In this document: positions 8,109 through 16,116 of the stretch, in pieces | Layout: the number at the start of each line of letters is the position of its first letter | Position numbering within the stretch: the first letter of the stretch is position 1 | Assembly: GCF_008364685.1 (NCBI RefSeq) | Contig: NZ_VTTL01000005.1 | Location: 1 to 64,000, forward strand | Length of the DNA stretch: 64,000 nt | Source: Xanthobacter oligotrophicus | GTDB taxonomy: Bacteria; Pseudomonadota; Alphaproteobacteria; Rhizobiales; Xanthobacteraceae | Direction of reading: 5' to 3' | Notes under the pieces: model-generated | What the model was told of the DNA's origin: nothing | What the model saw: the letters and a program-made list of their open reading frames with translations, nothing else | Databases searched by the model: none | Program-made: the position numbers and the translations under genes

Positions 8109-8752
8109 TCGCCGGCTATCTCTCCGGCACCAGCCTCCTGCATCGGCTGCCAGCGGGGGTGAAGCTGATGGCGCTGGCCGTGCTGTCGGTCTTCATCCTG
8201 CCCATCGGCGATCCGCTGGTGCTGGCCTGCGTGCTCGCGGCGGTGGTGCTGGTCTATGCCGGCTTCGGCCGGCGCGGGGTGCTGCGCGTGCTGGCGTGGC
8301 GCAGCCTGGTGCCGCTGCTGGTGGTCATCTTCGTGCTGCAGGTGTGGGCCGCCTCCCTGTCGGTGGCGGTGGCGAGCGTGCTGCGCATCGCGGTGATGGT
8401 GCTCATGGCCGACCTTGTCACCCTGTCCACCCGCCTGCAGGACATGATGGACGCCATCGCCGTGCCGCTGAAGCCGCTGGCACGGTTCGGGCTCGATCCC
8501 GAGCGGCTGTCGCTGGCGGTGGCGCTGGTGCTGCGCTTCGTGCCGGTGCTGCTGGAAAGCTGGCGGGGACGGGAGGAGGCCTGGCGCGCCCGCAGCCCGC
8601 GCCGGCCGGGGCTGGTGCTCATCGGCGCCTTCTTCTCCGGCGCGCTTTCCACTGCCGACCAGGTGGCGGAAGCCCTCGACGCCCGCGGCTTCGGCATGCC
8701 CGATCAGCCGGAGCCGCCAGCCCCGCTCACGTCGCCGCGCCCGAACCCGTGA
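8105..8752 (+). CDS. bioN: Biotin ECF transporter transmembrane T-component
   Basis: This 215-residue integral membrane protein belongs to the CbiQ/BioN family. Hydrophobic helices occupy roughly residues 15-50, 60-80, 85-115 and the region near 140. The cytoplasmic coupling region carries the alanine-arginine pattern seen in T-components (WRGREEAWRARSPRR) and a C-terminal ALDARGFG motif. It couples ATP hydrolysis by BioM to substrate release from BioY. The start codon ATGATC overlaps the end of bioM, indicating translational coupling. bioY begins 10 bp after its stop. Confidence 0.88.
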   Translation: MIAGYLSGTSLLHRLPAGVKLMALAVLSVFILPIGDPLVLACVLAAVVLVYAGFGRRGVLRVLAWRSLVPLLVVIFVLQVWAASLSVAVASVLRIAVMVLMADLVTLSTRLQDMMDAIAVPLKPLARFGLDPERLSLAVALVLRFVPVLLESWRGREEAWRARSPRRPGLVLIGAFFSGALSTADQVAEALDARGFGMPDQPEPPAPLTSPRPNP

Positions 8753-8762
8753 AGGATCGACC

Positions 8763-9314
8763 ATGGACACCCGCACCCTCGTGCGCATCGCGCTCATCGC
8801 GGCCCTCATCGCGGCGCTCGGCTTCGTGCCGCCCATCTACATGCCGCTGGCCGCCGGCGTGCCCATCACCGCCCAGAGCCTCGGCGTGATGCTCGCCGGC
8901 CTGCTCCTGGGCGCGCGGGCGGGGGCGGCGGCGGTGGCGCTGTTCGTCTTCGTGGTGTTGCTGGGCGCGCCGCTGCTCGCGGGCGGGCGCGGCGGCCTCG
9001 GCATCCTCGCCGGACCGACCGCCGGCTTCCTCATCGGCTATATCGCCGGGGCCTATGTGGTGGGCTTCCTGGCCGAGCGGCTGAAACTGCCGGCCCTCGC
9101 TTCGGCCCTGGTGGCGTCGGTGGTCGGCGGCATTCTCGTGGTCTATCTGTTCGGCATCCCGGTGCTGGCGGCGGCGGCGGGCATCGGCCTCTCCAAGGCG
9201 GTGATCGGCGCGGCGGTGTTCCTGCCCGGCGACCTCGTCAAGGCAGTGGGCGCGGCAGTGCTGGTCACCACCGTACTGCGCAACTGGTCGGTGGCGGCGC
9301 AGCCGCGCCCGTGA
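8763..9314 (+). CDS. bioY: Biotin transporter substrate-binding S-component BioY
   Basis: BioY is a six-helix membrane protein that binds biotin with high affinity. The 183-residue product has the family signatures: PITAQSLGVMLAGLLLGARAG, GPTAGFLIGYIAGAY and a C-terminal FLPGDLVKA. It is third in a bioMNY operon. Its last codons overlap the next gene, an acyl-CoA synthetase, by 4 bp. This links biotin uptake to an acyl-activating enzyme and a thiolase. Regulation by BioR or BirA could not be confirmed; I did not find a convincing palindromic site upstream of bioM. Confidence 0.93.
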   Translation: MDTRTLVRIALIAALIAALGFVPPIYMPLAAGVPITAQSLGVMLAGLLLGARAGAAAVALFVFVVLLGAPLLAGGRGGLGILAGPTAGFLIGYIAGAYVVGFLAERLKLPALASALVASVVGGILVVYLFGIPVLAAAAGIGLSKAVIGAAVFLPGDLVKAVGAAVLVTTVLRNWSVAAQPRP

Positions 9315-10786
9315 GCATCACCCGCCATCTCGCCGGCCACGGCACTGAGCGCCCCCATGCGCCGGCCCTGACCTGCGAGGGCGAAAGCCTCACCTACGGC
9401 ACCCTTGCCACGCTGGTGCAGCGCATCGCCGCCCGCTTCGGGGCCGCGCCCGAAGGCGGCATCGCGCTGGACCTGCCTAATGGCGCGGCGCTGGCGGTGC
9501 TGTTCCTTGCGGCCGCCCATGCGGGACGGGAGGGGCAGGTGCTCGACCCCTCTTGGCCGGCAGGACAAAGGGCGGACATCCTCGCCCGCATCCGGCCGGG
9601 GCTGCTGGTGTCGTGTGGTGCGGACGCGGATGTGCGCCTGTCTCCGGCGCAGGGGCTGGCGGGTCTTGCCGAGGCGGTGGGCGCCGGCGCGGACGCGGTG
9701 AAAGAGCCGCCGGATCCGGATTTGCCCTTGTATGTGGGCTTCACCTCCGGCTCCACCGGCCTGCCCAAGGGCTATCGCCGGGCCCATCGCTCCTGGACCG
9801 AGAGCTTTGACGCCGACACCCGCGAATTCGGCATCGGCCCAGATGATGTGGTGCTGGCGCCGGGGGCGCTCACCCATTCCCTGTTCCTCTACGCGCTGGC
9901 GCGGGGCCTTGATGCCGGCGCCCATGTGATCCTGTCGAAGAGCTTTCGCCCCCGCGCGGTGGCGGACCTCGCGCACCGGCACCAGGCCAGCGTGCTCTAT
10001 GGCGTGCCGACCCAGCTCGCCTTGCTGCTCGACCATCTGCAAGCGGAGGGCGCGCAGCTGGACCACGTGCGCCTCGTGCTGTGCTCGGGCGCCAAATGGA
10101 CGGCGGGGCGCAAGGCGCTCTTGTCCCGCCATCTGCCCAAGGCCGGTTTCGCCGAATTCTACGGCGCGTCGGAACTCTCGTTCATCACCGTGGCGAAGGG
10201 CGAGGAGGCGGTGCCCGAGGGCTCCGTGGGCCGCGCCTTCGACGGCGTGCGCCTCGCCATCCGCGACAAAGCCGGCCGGCGCCTGCCTGCGGGGCGCACC
10301 GGCCTCGTCTTCGTGGAAAGCCCCTTCCTGTTCCTCGACTATGCCACCGGAGACAGCGAAGACCTTTTGCGCCACGGGGCGGAGATCAGCGTCGGCGACA
10401 TGGGGCGCCTGGATGCTGCCGGCTTCCTCACTTTGGCGGGGCGGGCCAAGCGCATGATCGTCACCTCCGGCAAGAACCTTTATCCGGAAGAGGTGGAGCG
10501 GCAGCTGGAGCTGCACCCCGCCATCGCCGCCGCCGCCGTGATGGGCGTGCCCGATGGCAAGCGCGGCGAGCGGCTGGTGGCCTTCCTCCAGCCGGAGGAA
10601 GGGGCGCAGATGGGGGCATCCGTGACACGGGCGGACCTCGTGGCGTGGCTGCGGCCGCGGCTCGCCCTGTTCAAGGTGCCGCGGCTTTATGCGCGGGTCG
10701 CCCGCTGGCCGCTGACGGCCTCCGGAAAGACCGACTTTGCCGCCGTCGCCCGCCTCTGGCCGCACGGCTGCGAGCTGATCTCATGA
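9311..10786 (+). CDS. AMP-dependent acyl-CoA synthetase/ligase in the biotin transporter operon
   Basis: This 491-residue member of the ANL adenylating superfamily should activate a carboxylate to an acyl-AMP and then to an acyl-CoA. Core motifs are complete: the phosphate loop FTSGSTGLPKG, the A5 motif YGASE, GDMGRLD, the hinge region GRAKRMIVTSGKNLYPEEVE and the C-terminal catalytic lysine in LTASGKTD. It overlaps bioY by 4 bp upstream and the thiolase gene by 4 bp downstream, so all five genes should be co-translated. Pimelate or another biotin precursor, or biotin itself, are candidate substrates by context only. Sequence alone does not settle this. Confidence 0.85.
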   Translation: MSITRHLAGHGTERPHAPALTCEGESLTYGTLATLVQRIAARFGAAPEGGIALDLPNGAALAVLFLAAAHAGREGQVLDPSWPAGQRADILARIRPGLLVSCGADADVRLSPAQGLAGLAEAVGAGADAVKEPPDPDLPLYVGFTSGSTGLPKGYRRAHRSWTESFDADTREFGIGPDDVVLAPGALTHSLFLYALARGLDAGAHVILSKSFRPRAVADLAHRHQASVLYGVPTQLALLLDHLQAEGAQLDHVRLVLCSGAKWTAGRKALLSRHLPKAGFAEFYGASELSFITVAKGEEAVPEGSVGRAFDGVRLAIRDKAGRRLPAGRTGLVFVESPFLFLDYATGDSEDLLRHGAEISVGDMGRLDAAGFLTLAGRAKRMIVTSGKNLYPEEVERQLELHPAIAAAAVMGVPDGKRGERLVAFLQPEEGAQMGASVTRADLVAWLRPRLALFKVPRLYARVARWPLTASGKTDFAAVARLWPHGCELIS

Positions 10787-11928
10787 CCGGCGTGGCGATG
10801 ACCGGCGTCGCCCTTCTGGCCGCCAGGCGCACGGCGGTGGTGCCGCGTGGCGGCGCCTTCCGGGACCTCGAGCCCTTCGCCCTGGCGGCGGCCCTCATCG
10901 GCCCCCTGCTCGCCGAGGCCGGCATCGCGCCCGAGGCGGTGGACGAGGTGATCCTCGGCAATGCCCTGTCCGGCGGCGGCAATGTGGCGCGGGTGGCGGC
11001 GCTGGCCGCCGGCCTGCCGCAGCACATCCCGGCGCTGACGCTGGACACCCAGTGCTGCTCGGGCCTCGACGCCATCCGCATGGGCGCGGCCCGCATCGCG
11101 GCCGGGGAGGCGCGCTATGTGCTGGCCGGCGGGGTGGAGAGCTTCAGCCGCGCCCCGCTGCGCGCCCATCGTCCGCGCGCGAAGGACGGGGCGCCGGCCT
11201 TCTACCGCCAGCCCGCCTTCACCCCCTGGCCCGAGCGCGAGCCGGACCTTGCCGCCGCAGCGGCGGAGCTGGCGCGCGCCGAGGGCATCACCCGGCAGGT
11301 GCAGGAGGCCTTTGCGATGGAGAGCCATCGCCGGGCGCTGGCCGCCGCGCTGCCGGACGGCGAGATCGTGCCGGTGAACGCCGTGGCCTCGGACCCGTTC
11401 GCGCGGGTCCTGTCCCCGGCATTGCTCGCCCGCCTGCCGGTGATCGCGGGGGAGGCGGCCTATGGGGTCACCGCCGCTACCACTTCGGTGGAGGCGGATG
11501 CGGCGGCCATGGTGCTGCTCGGGCCGGGTAGCGACGGGCAGGTGCAAGTGCTGGGCGCGCTGGCGCGGGGCGGTGATCCGCTGATGCCGGCGCTGGCACC
11601 GGTGGCAGCGGTGGACGCCCTGTGCGCGCGGCTCGGCCTTCATGCGCGCGACATGGAACATGTGGAACTGATGGAGGCCTATGCCGTTCAGGCGCTCGCC
11701 GCCATCGGGCGGCTTGGCCTTGATCCGGCGCGGGTGAATGCGCAGGGCGGCGCGCTCGCCCGGGGCCATCCCATCGGGGCCTCGGGAGCGGTGCTGGCGG
11801 TGCGGGCCTTCCACCGGCTCCGGGCGGCGGGCGGCCGGGCGCTGGTGGCCATCGCCGGGGCGGGGGGCATCGCCAGCGCCATGGTGCTATCCCGGCAAGA
11901 CGAAACCCTCCGGCCGTGGCAGGATTGA
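10783..11928 (+). CDS. Thiolase-family protein lacking two canonical catalytic residues
   Basis: This 381-residue protein has a thiolase fold. The acylated cysteine is kept as Cys91 (DTQCCSGLDA), and so is the GHPIGASGA histidine (His329). Two other active-site positions differ from biosynthetic and degradative thiolases. The N-E-A-F-A motif reads MEAYA, so Asn is Met. The C-terminal C-x-G-G-G motif reads IAGAGG (Ala358), so the second catalytic cysteine is gone. Ordinary Claisen condensation or thiolysis should therefore be impaired. It could be a specialised or non-catalytic thiolase. The start ATG overlaps the synthetase stop (ATGA). A longer frame upstream in the synthetase gene is spurious. 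Confidence 0.82.
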   Translation: MTGVAMTGVALLAARRTAVVPRGGAFRDLEPFALAAALIGPLLAEAGIAPEAVDEVILGNALSGGGNVARVAALAAGLPQHIPALTLDTQCCSGLDAIRMGAARIAAGEARYVLAGGVESFSRAPLRAHRPRAKDGAPAFYRQPAFTPWPEREPDLAAAAAELARAEGITRQVQEAFAMESHRRALAAALPDGEIVPVNAVASDPFARVLSPALLARLPVIAGEAAYGVTAATTSVEADAAAMVLLGPGSDGQVQVLGALARGGDPLMPALAPVAAVDALCARLGLHARDMEHVELMEAYAVQALAAIGRLGLDPARVNAQGGALARGHPIGASGAVLAVRAFHRLRAAGGRALVAIAGAGGIASAMVLSRQDETLRPWQD

Positions 11929-11931
11929 AGC

Positions 11932-12837
11932 ATGAGATCTGGAGAGGATTCCGGCGCCGGCAGGACCGCGCGACCGGACACCGCTGGCCCCGCCGGGCCG
12001 CCGGCCCCCGCTTCGGTGGCGGGGCAGGCGCTGGTGTTCGCGCTCATCGATGTCCTCGACACCCTCAAGGAGGCGATCGAGGATCCGGACCCGGTGGAGA
12101 TGGTCCATGACGCCCGCAAGGCCATGAAGGAATTGCGGGCCCTGTTGCGCCTCGTGCCCGGTGAGACCGCTTCGGCCTTGCGCCGGCAGACGGCGGAGGT
12201 GGCCCGCGCTCTGTCCGGAGCGCGCGACAAGGCCGCGGCCGGGGAGGCCATCGACGTGATCGAGGCCGCCGGCCTGCTCATCGCCTGCGACGCGGCGGAT
12301 GCGCGGGCCGCCATCGGCCCCGATGCGGAGCCGCCGGAGGAAGCCGAGCGCCATCGCGCCGACCTTACCGCCTTCGGGGCCGAGGTGCGGGCAAAGCTCG
12401 CGGGCGATTTCGGGGCCGAGGTGGCGGCGGCGGACGTGGGGGCCGGGCTTGTGAAAGCCTACCGCCAGGCCCGGCGCGCGCACTTCGCCGACCCGCACCT
12501 TCTGCACGAGACCCGCAAAAGGGTGGTGGCCCACCGTTACCAGATGAGCTTCATCGCCTCCGCCTTCGGCGGCCGGGGGGCGAAGCGCGCCCGCAAGGCC
12601 CAGCGCCTGCGAGACATATTGGGCGCCCATCAGGACATCGAGATCCTGCGCCCGCTGCTTCAGGCGGCGCCGGATCTGGCGGAGGGGACGCGGCACCGGC
12701 TCGACTTCGCCATGGGCCTTGCCCAGAAGCGGCTGAAGAAGAAGGCCCGCCGCCGGCACAAGGCGCTGTTCCGGCTCCGGCCGAAGGCGTTTCTCGCCCA
12801 CTATCGGGAGCTGCTTGAGCCGGTCGCAGCCATTTGA
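11932..12837 (+). CDS. CHAD domain protein
   Basis: CHAD domains are helical, histidine-rich folds that bind inorganic polyphosphate and can target proteins to polyphosphate granules. The 301-residue product has two repeats, each opening with the conserved H-x2-R-K pattern (VHDARKAMKELRALLRL and LHETRKRVVAHRYQMSF). The C-terminal half is strongly basic (AQKRLKKKARRRHK), suiting a polyanion. It starts 3 bp after the thiolase stop and is followed by PHA synthase, so storage-granule biology is likely. There is no CYTH triphosphatase domain. The first 30 residues are Gly/Pro-rich and probably disordered. Confidence 0.85.
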   Translation: MRSGEDSGAGRTARPDTAGPAGPPAPASVAGQALVFALIDVLDTLKEAIEDPDPVEMVHDARKAMKELRALLRLVPGETASALRRQTAEVARALSGARDKAAAGEAIDVIEAAGLLIACDAADARAAIGPDAEPPEEAERHRADLTAFGAEVRAKLAGDFGAEVAAADVGAGLVKAYRQARRAHFADPHLLHETRKRVVAHRYQMSFIASAFGGRGAKRARKAQRLRDILGAHQDIEILRPLLQAAPDLAEGTRHRLDFAMGLAQKRLKKKARRRHKALFRLRPKAFLAHYRELLEPVAAI

Positions 12838-12990
12838 TGCGGGTCATGGTACCGTAATCGGCATCGCGCATGCTCTGTCTTTGGATCGCGCTCTCGCGCG
12901 CCATGAAAGCGCCCCGAGCACGGGCAAGGAACAGATGTGCGCCGCTGGCGACCCGCCCGGCGGCTCCCGAGTTTGCGAAGAGACCGGCCG

Positions 12991-14946
12991 ATGCCCCTCG
13001 AGACCCGCGTTCCGTCCCTGACCCTCGTCCCGACCGCGCCGTCGGAAGCGCCCGTCGGGGCGGCCCCGAAGGCCGGGCCGGCCGCTGCTCCGCCGTCGCC
13101 CGCGCCGCCCGCATCCGGGCCGGAGCGTCCGGCCATGGACTTCTCCCGCTTGCCGGAATCTGCCCGGATGCTGGCGCAGACGTGGGCGCGCCTGACCTGC
13201 CAGGATGACGAGGATTTTGACCGGGGCTCGGGTCCCGAGGCATTCCGCGCAGTGGACCGGGCGGCGGCGGCACTGGTGGCGCGCGCCACGTCCGGCCTGT
13301 CGCCGGCGGCGCTGTCGCTGGCCTATCTCGACTGGTGGATGCATCTGGCGGGCGCCCCCGGCAAGCAGGCGGAACTGGGGCTCAAGGCGTGGCGCAAGGC
13401 GGCGCGGTTCGGCTCCTATGCGGTGGCCTCCAGCTTCGACCGGACCTTCCCCAATTGCATCACCCCCCTGCCGGGCGACGAGCGCTTCAGCGCCCCGGTG
13501 TGGCAGGACTGGCCGTTCCGCCTCTGGTACCAGGCGTTTTTGCTGAACCAGCAGTGGTGGCACAACGCCACCCATGGGGTGCCCGGCGTGAAGCCCCACG
13601 ACGAGGCGCTGGTGGCCTTCGCCGCGCGGCAATTGCTCGACGTGTTCTCGCCCTCCAACTCGCCCTTCACCAATCCGGAGGTCATCCGCCGCACCCGCGA
13701 GACGGGTGGGATGAACTTCGTGGAGGGCGCGCGCAACGCATTGGCGGATCTCGCCCGTAAGGCGAGCGACGCGCCGCCGGTGGGGGCGGAAGCCTTCGTT
13801 CCGGGGCAGAATGTGGCGGTGACGCCCGGCGAGGTGGTCTTCCGCAACCACCTCATCGAGCTGATCCAGTATCGCGCGACCACCAATGAGGTGGCTGCCG
13901 AGCCGGTGCTGATCGTGCCGGCCTGGATCATGAAATATTACATCCTGGACCTGTCGCCCGAGAACTCGCTGGTGCGCCATCTGGTGTCGAAGGGCCACAC
14001 GGTGTTCTGCATCTCCTGGCGCAACGTGACCCAGGAAGACCGCCACCTCGGCTTCGACGACTACCGCACGCAGGGCGTCATGGCGGCACTTGAGGCCATC
14101 GCGGCCATCGTGCCCGGCAGCAAGGTGCATGCGGCGGGCTATTGCCTCGGCGGCACGCTGCTGTCGGTGGCCGCCGGAGCCATGGCGCGGGCCGGCGATG
14201 CGCGGCTCGCCTCGATCACCCTGCTGGCGGCGCAAACGGATTTCTCGGAGGCGGGCGAGCTTCAGCTCTTCGTCGATCCGAGCGAACTCTACATGCTGGA
14301 AAGCATGATGTGGGACCAAGGCTATCTCGCCGCCGGGCAGATGGCCGGGGCGTTCGAGATGCTGCGCTCCAACGACCTCGTCTGGTCGCGCCTGGTGCAT
14401 GAATATCTCATGGGCGAGCGCGCACCCATGAACGACCTCATGGCCTGGAACGCGGACGCCACCCGCATGCCCTACCGCATGCATTCGGACTATCTGCGCC
14501 GCTTCTTCCTCGACAACGACCTTGCCGCCGGCCGCTATCGCGTGGACGGGCGGCCGGTGTCGCTGCTCGACATCAAGGTGCCGCTGTTCGTGGTGGGCAC
14601 GGAGCGCGACCACGTGGCGCCGTGGCGGTCGGTGTTCAAGATCCACCAGCTCGCCGACACCGATGTCACCTTCGTGCTCACCTCGGGCGGGCACAATGCG
14701 GGCATCGTGAGCGAGCCGGGGCACAAGCACCGGCACTTCCGCCTGCATGAGACCAAGCATGGCGACATGCATCTGGGTCCGGACGAATGGGTCGAGGCCA
14801 CGAAGCCGCAGGACGGCTCCTGGTGGCTGGCCTGGGACGCCTGGCTGGCGGCGCGCTCCACCGGGCCGGTGGGCCTGCCGAAGATCGGCGGCCCCGGCTA
14901 TCCCACGCTGGGGCCGGCGCCTGGCACCTATGTGATGCAGCGCTGA
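12991..14946 (+). CDS. phaC: Class I poly(3-hydroxyalkanoate) synthase
   Basis: PhaC polymerises (R)-3-hydroxyacyl-CoA into PHA on the granule surface. This 651-residue protein has a Pro/Ala-rich N-terminal tail of about 60 residues, the PhaC N-terminal domain (WWMHLAGAPGKQAELGLKAW onward) and an alpha/beta-hydrolase core. The lipase-like box is GYCLGG with nucleophile Cys385. The other triad members are Asp540 (TERDHVAPW) and His568 (GGHNAGIV). No phaE, phaR, phaA or phaB is adjacent. The upstream CHAD gene suggests a storage locus. The ATG at 12991 (MPLETRV) is favoured; an ATG about 150 bp further in (MDFSRLPES) marks where homology starts. Confidence 0.93.
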   Translation: MPLETRVPSLTLVPTAPSEAPVGAAPKAGPAAAPPSPAPPASGPERPAMDFSRLPESARMLAQTWARLTCQDDEDFDRGSGPEAFRAVDRAAAALVARATSGLSPAALSLAYLDWWMHLAGAPGKQAELGLKAWRKAARFGSYAVASSFDRTFPNCITPLPGDERFSAPVWQDWPFRLWYQAFLLNQQWWHNATHGVPGVKPHDEALVAFAARQLLDVFSPSNSPFTNPEVIRRTRETGGMNFVEGARNALADLARKASDAPPVGAEAFVPGQNVAVTPGEVVFRNHLIELIQYRATTNEVAAEPVLIVPAWIMKYYILDLSPENSLVRHLVSKGHTVFCISWRNVTQEDRHLGFDDYRTQGVMAALEAIAAIVPGSKVHAAGYCLGGTLLSVAAGAMARAGDARLASITLLAAQTDFSEAGELQLFVDPSELYMLESMMWDQGYLAAGQMAGAFEMLRSNDLVWSRLVHEYLMGERAPMNDLMAWNADATRMPYRMHSDYLRRFFLDNDLAAGRYRVDGRPVSLLDIKVPLFVVGTERDHVAPWRSVFKIHQLADTDVTFVLTSGGHNAGIVSEPGHKHRHFRLHETKHGDMHLGPDEWVEATKPQDGSWWLAWDAWLAARSTGPVGLPKIGGPGYPTLGPAPGTYVMQR

Positions 14947-14965
14947 GGGGGTCTCGGCCTTGGTG

Positions 14966-15949
14966 TCACGGCACCAGCACGGCCGCGCCCTTCAGGCGGC
15001 CGTGGCGCAGGTCGTCGAGGGCGTCATTGGCCTGCGCCAGGGGGTAGGGCGTCACATGGGTGGTCACGCCGGCCTTGGGGGCCAGCGCCAGGAATTCGTG
15101 GGCATCCGCCCGGGTCAGGTTCGCCACCGACAGGATCTTCCGCTCTTCCCACAGCCAGCGATAGGGGAAGGAGGGGATGTCGCTCATATGGATGCCGCCG
15201 CACACCACGCGCCCGCCCTTGCGCACGGCGCGCAGGGCCTGCGGCACCAATTCCCCCGCCGGGGCGAAGATGAGGGCGGCGTCCAGCGGCTCGGGGGCGG
15301 GGGCGTCGGAGGGGCCGGCATAGACGGCGCCGAGGGAGCGGGCGAAATCCTGCGCCGCCTCATCCCCGGGGCGGGTGAAGGCGTAGATCTCCCGGCCCTG
15401 AAACCGGGCCACCTGGGCGATGATGTGCGCCGCCGCGCCGAAGCCGTAGAAGCCGATGCGCCGGCCCTCGCCCGCCATCTTCAGGGTACGCCAGCCGATG
15501 AGGCCGGCGCAGAGCAGCGGCGCCAGCGCCGTGTCGTCGCCGGCTTCGCCGAGGGGATAGACGAAGTTCGCATCCGCCACCGTGTGGGTGGCGAAGCCGC
15601 CGTCCCGGGTGCAGCCGGTGAAGACCGGGGTGTCGCAGAGGTTTTCCTCCTGCGCGGTGCAATAGGGGCAGCTGCCGCAGGCGTGGCCGAGCCAGCCCAC
15701 GCCCACCCGCTCCCCGAGCTTGAGGTGCGACACGCCCGCGCCCAGCATCGCCACCCGCCCGACGATCTCGTGGCCGGGCACGATGGGCAGCAGCGTCTGG
15801 GGCAGCTCGCCGTCCACCACATGGAGGTCGGTGCGGCAGACGCCGCAGGCGGTGACCGCGATCACCACCTCGCCCGGCCCCGCGACGGGATCGGGCCGTT
15901 CCTGCGCGACCAGCCTGTCGCCGCTGCGCTTCAGGACCATGGCGAGCAT
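14966..15949 (-). CDS. Zinc-dependent alcohol dehydrogenase (AdhA-like)
   Basis: This medium-chain dehydrogenase has 327 residues. The catalytic zinc ligands are in CGVCRTDLHVVDGE and GHEIVG. The structural-zinc cluster is CGSCPYCTAQEENLC, with all four cysteines present. The Rossmann motif reads GFYGFGAAAH, where many homologues have G-x-G-x-x-G. It would oxidise a primary alcohol or reduce an aldehyde with NAD(P)H. It lies convergent with phaC, 19 bp past that stop. The frame is open far upstream through an unrelated region, but homology and the ATG at 15949 (MLAMVLKRSG) set the start; ATG 15940 is an alternative. Confidence 0.87.
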   Translation of the reverse strand: MLAMVLKRSGDRLVAQERPDPVAGPGEVVIAVTACGVCRTDLHVVDGELPQTLLPIVPGHEIVGRVAMLGAGVSHLKLGERVGVGWLGHACGSCPYCTAQEENLCDTPVFTGCTRDGGFATHTVADANFVYPLGEAGDDTALAPLLCAGLIGWRTLKMAGEGRRIGFYGFGAAAHIIAQVARFQGREIYAFTRPGDEAAQDFARSLGAVYAGPSDAPAPEPLDAALIFAPAGELVPQALRAVRKGGRVVCGGIHMSDIPSFPYRWLWEERKILSVANLTRADAHEFLALAPKAGVTTHVTPYPLAQANDALDDLRHGRLKGAAVLVP

Positions 15950-16026
15950 GCGGATCTCCGAGAGTGCCGGGCAAGGTTCGCACCCTTGCGGTCGCCGCGC
16001 CAATGATCTTGAGCAAGCCGTGCTAG

Positions 16027-16054
16027 CCCCCTCCCCCGCACGCGGGAGAGGGTT
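16027..16054. repeat. Short palindromic intergenic repeat (copy A)
   Basis: The sequence CTCCCCCGCACGCGGGAGAGGG, followed by TT, is a near palindrome. It shares CTCCCCCGCA.GCGGGAGAGGGTT with 34937-34960, and a related form (CCCCGCTCCGCGGGGAGAGGGG) is at the left edge of the window. It lies in the gap between adh and mbfA. Confidence 0.6.
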
Positions 16055-16116
16055 CGGTCCAGGCAGCACGCTTTCAAGCTGAGGCGCCGCCCAATGGCGC
16101 AACCTGCGCCTGCGCG

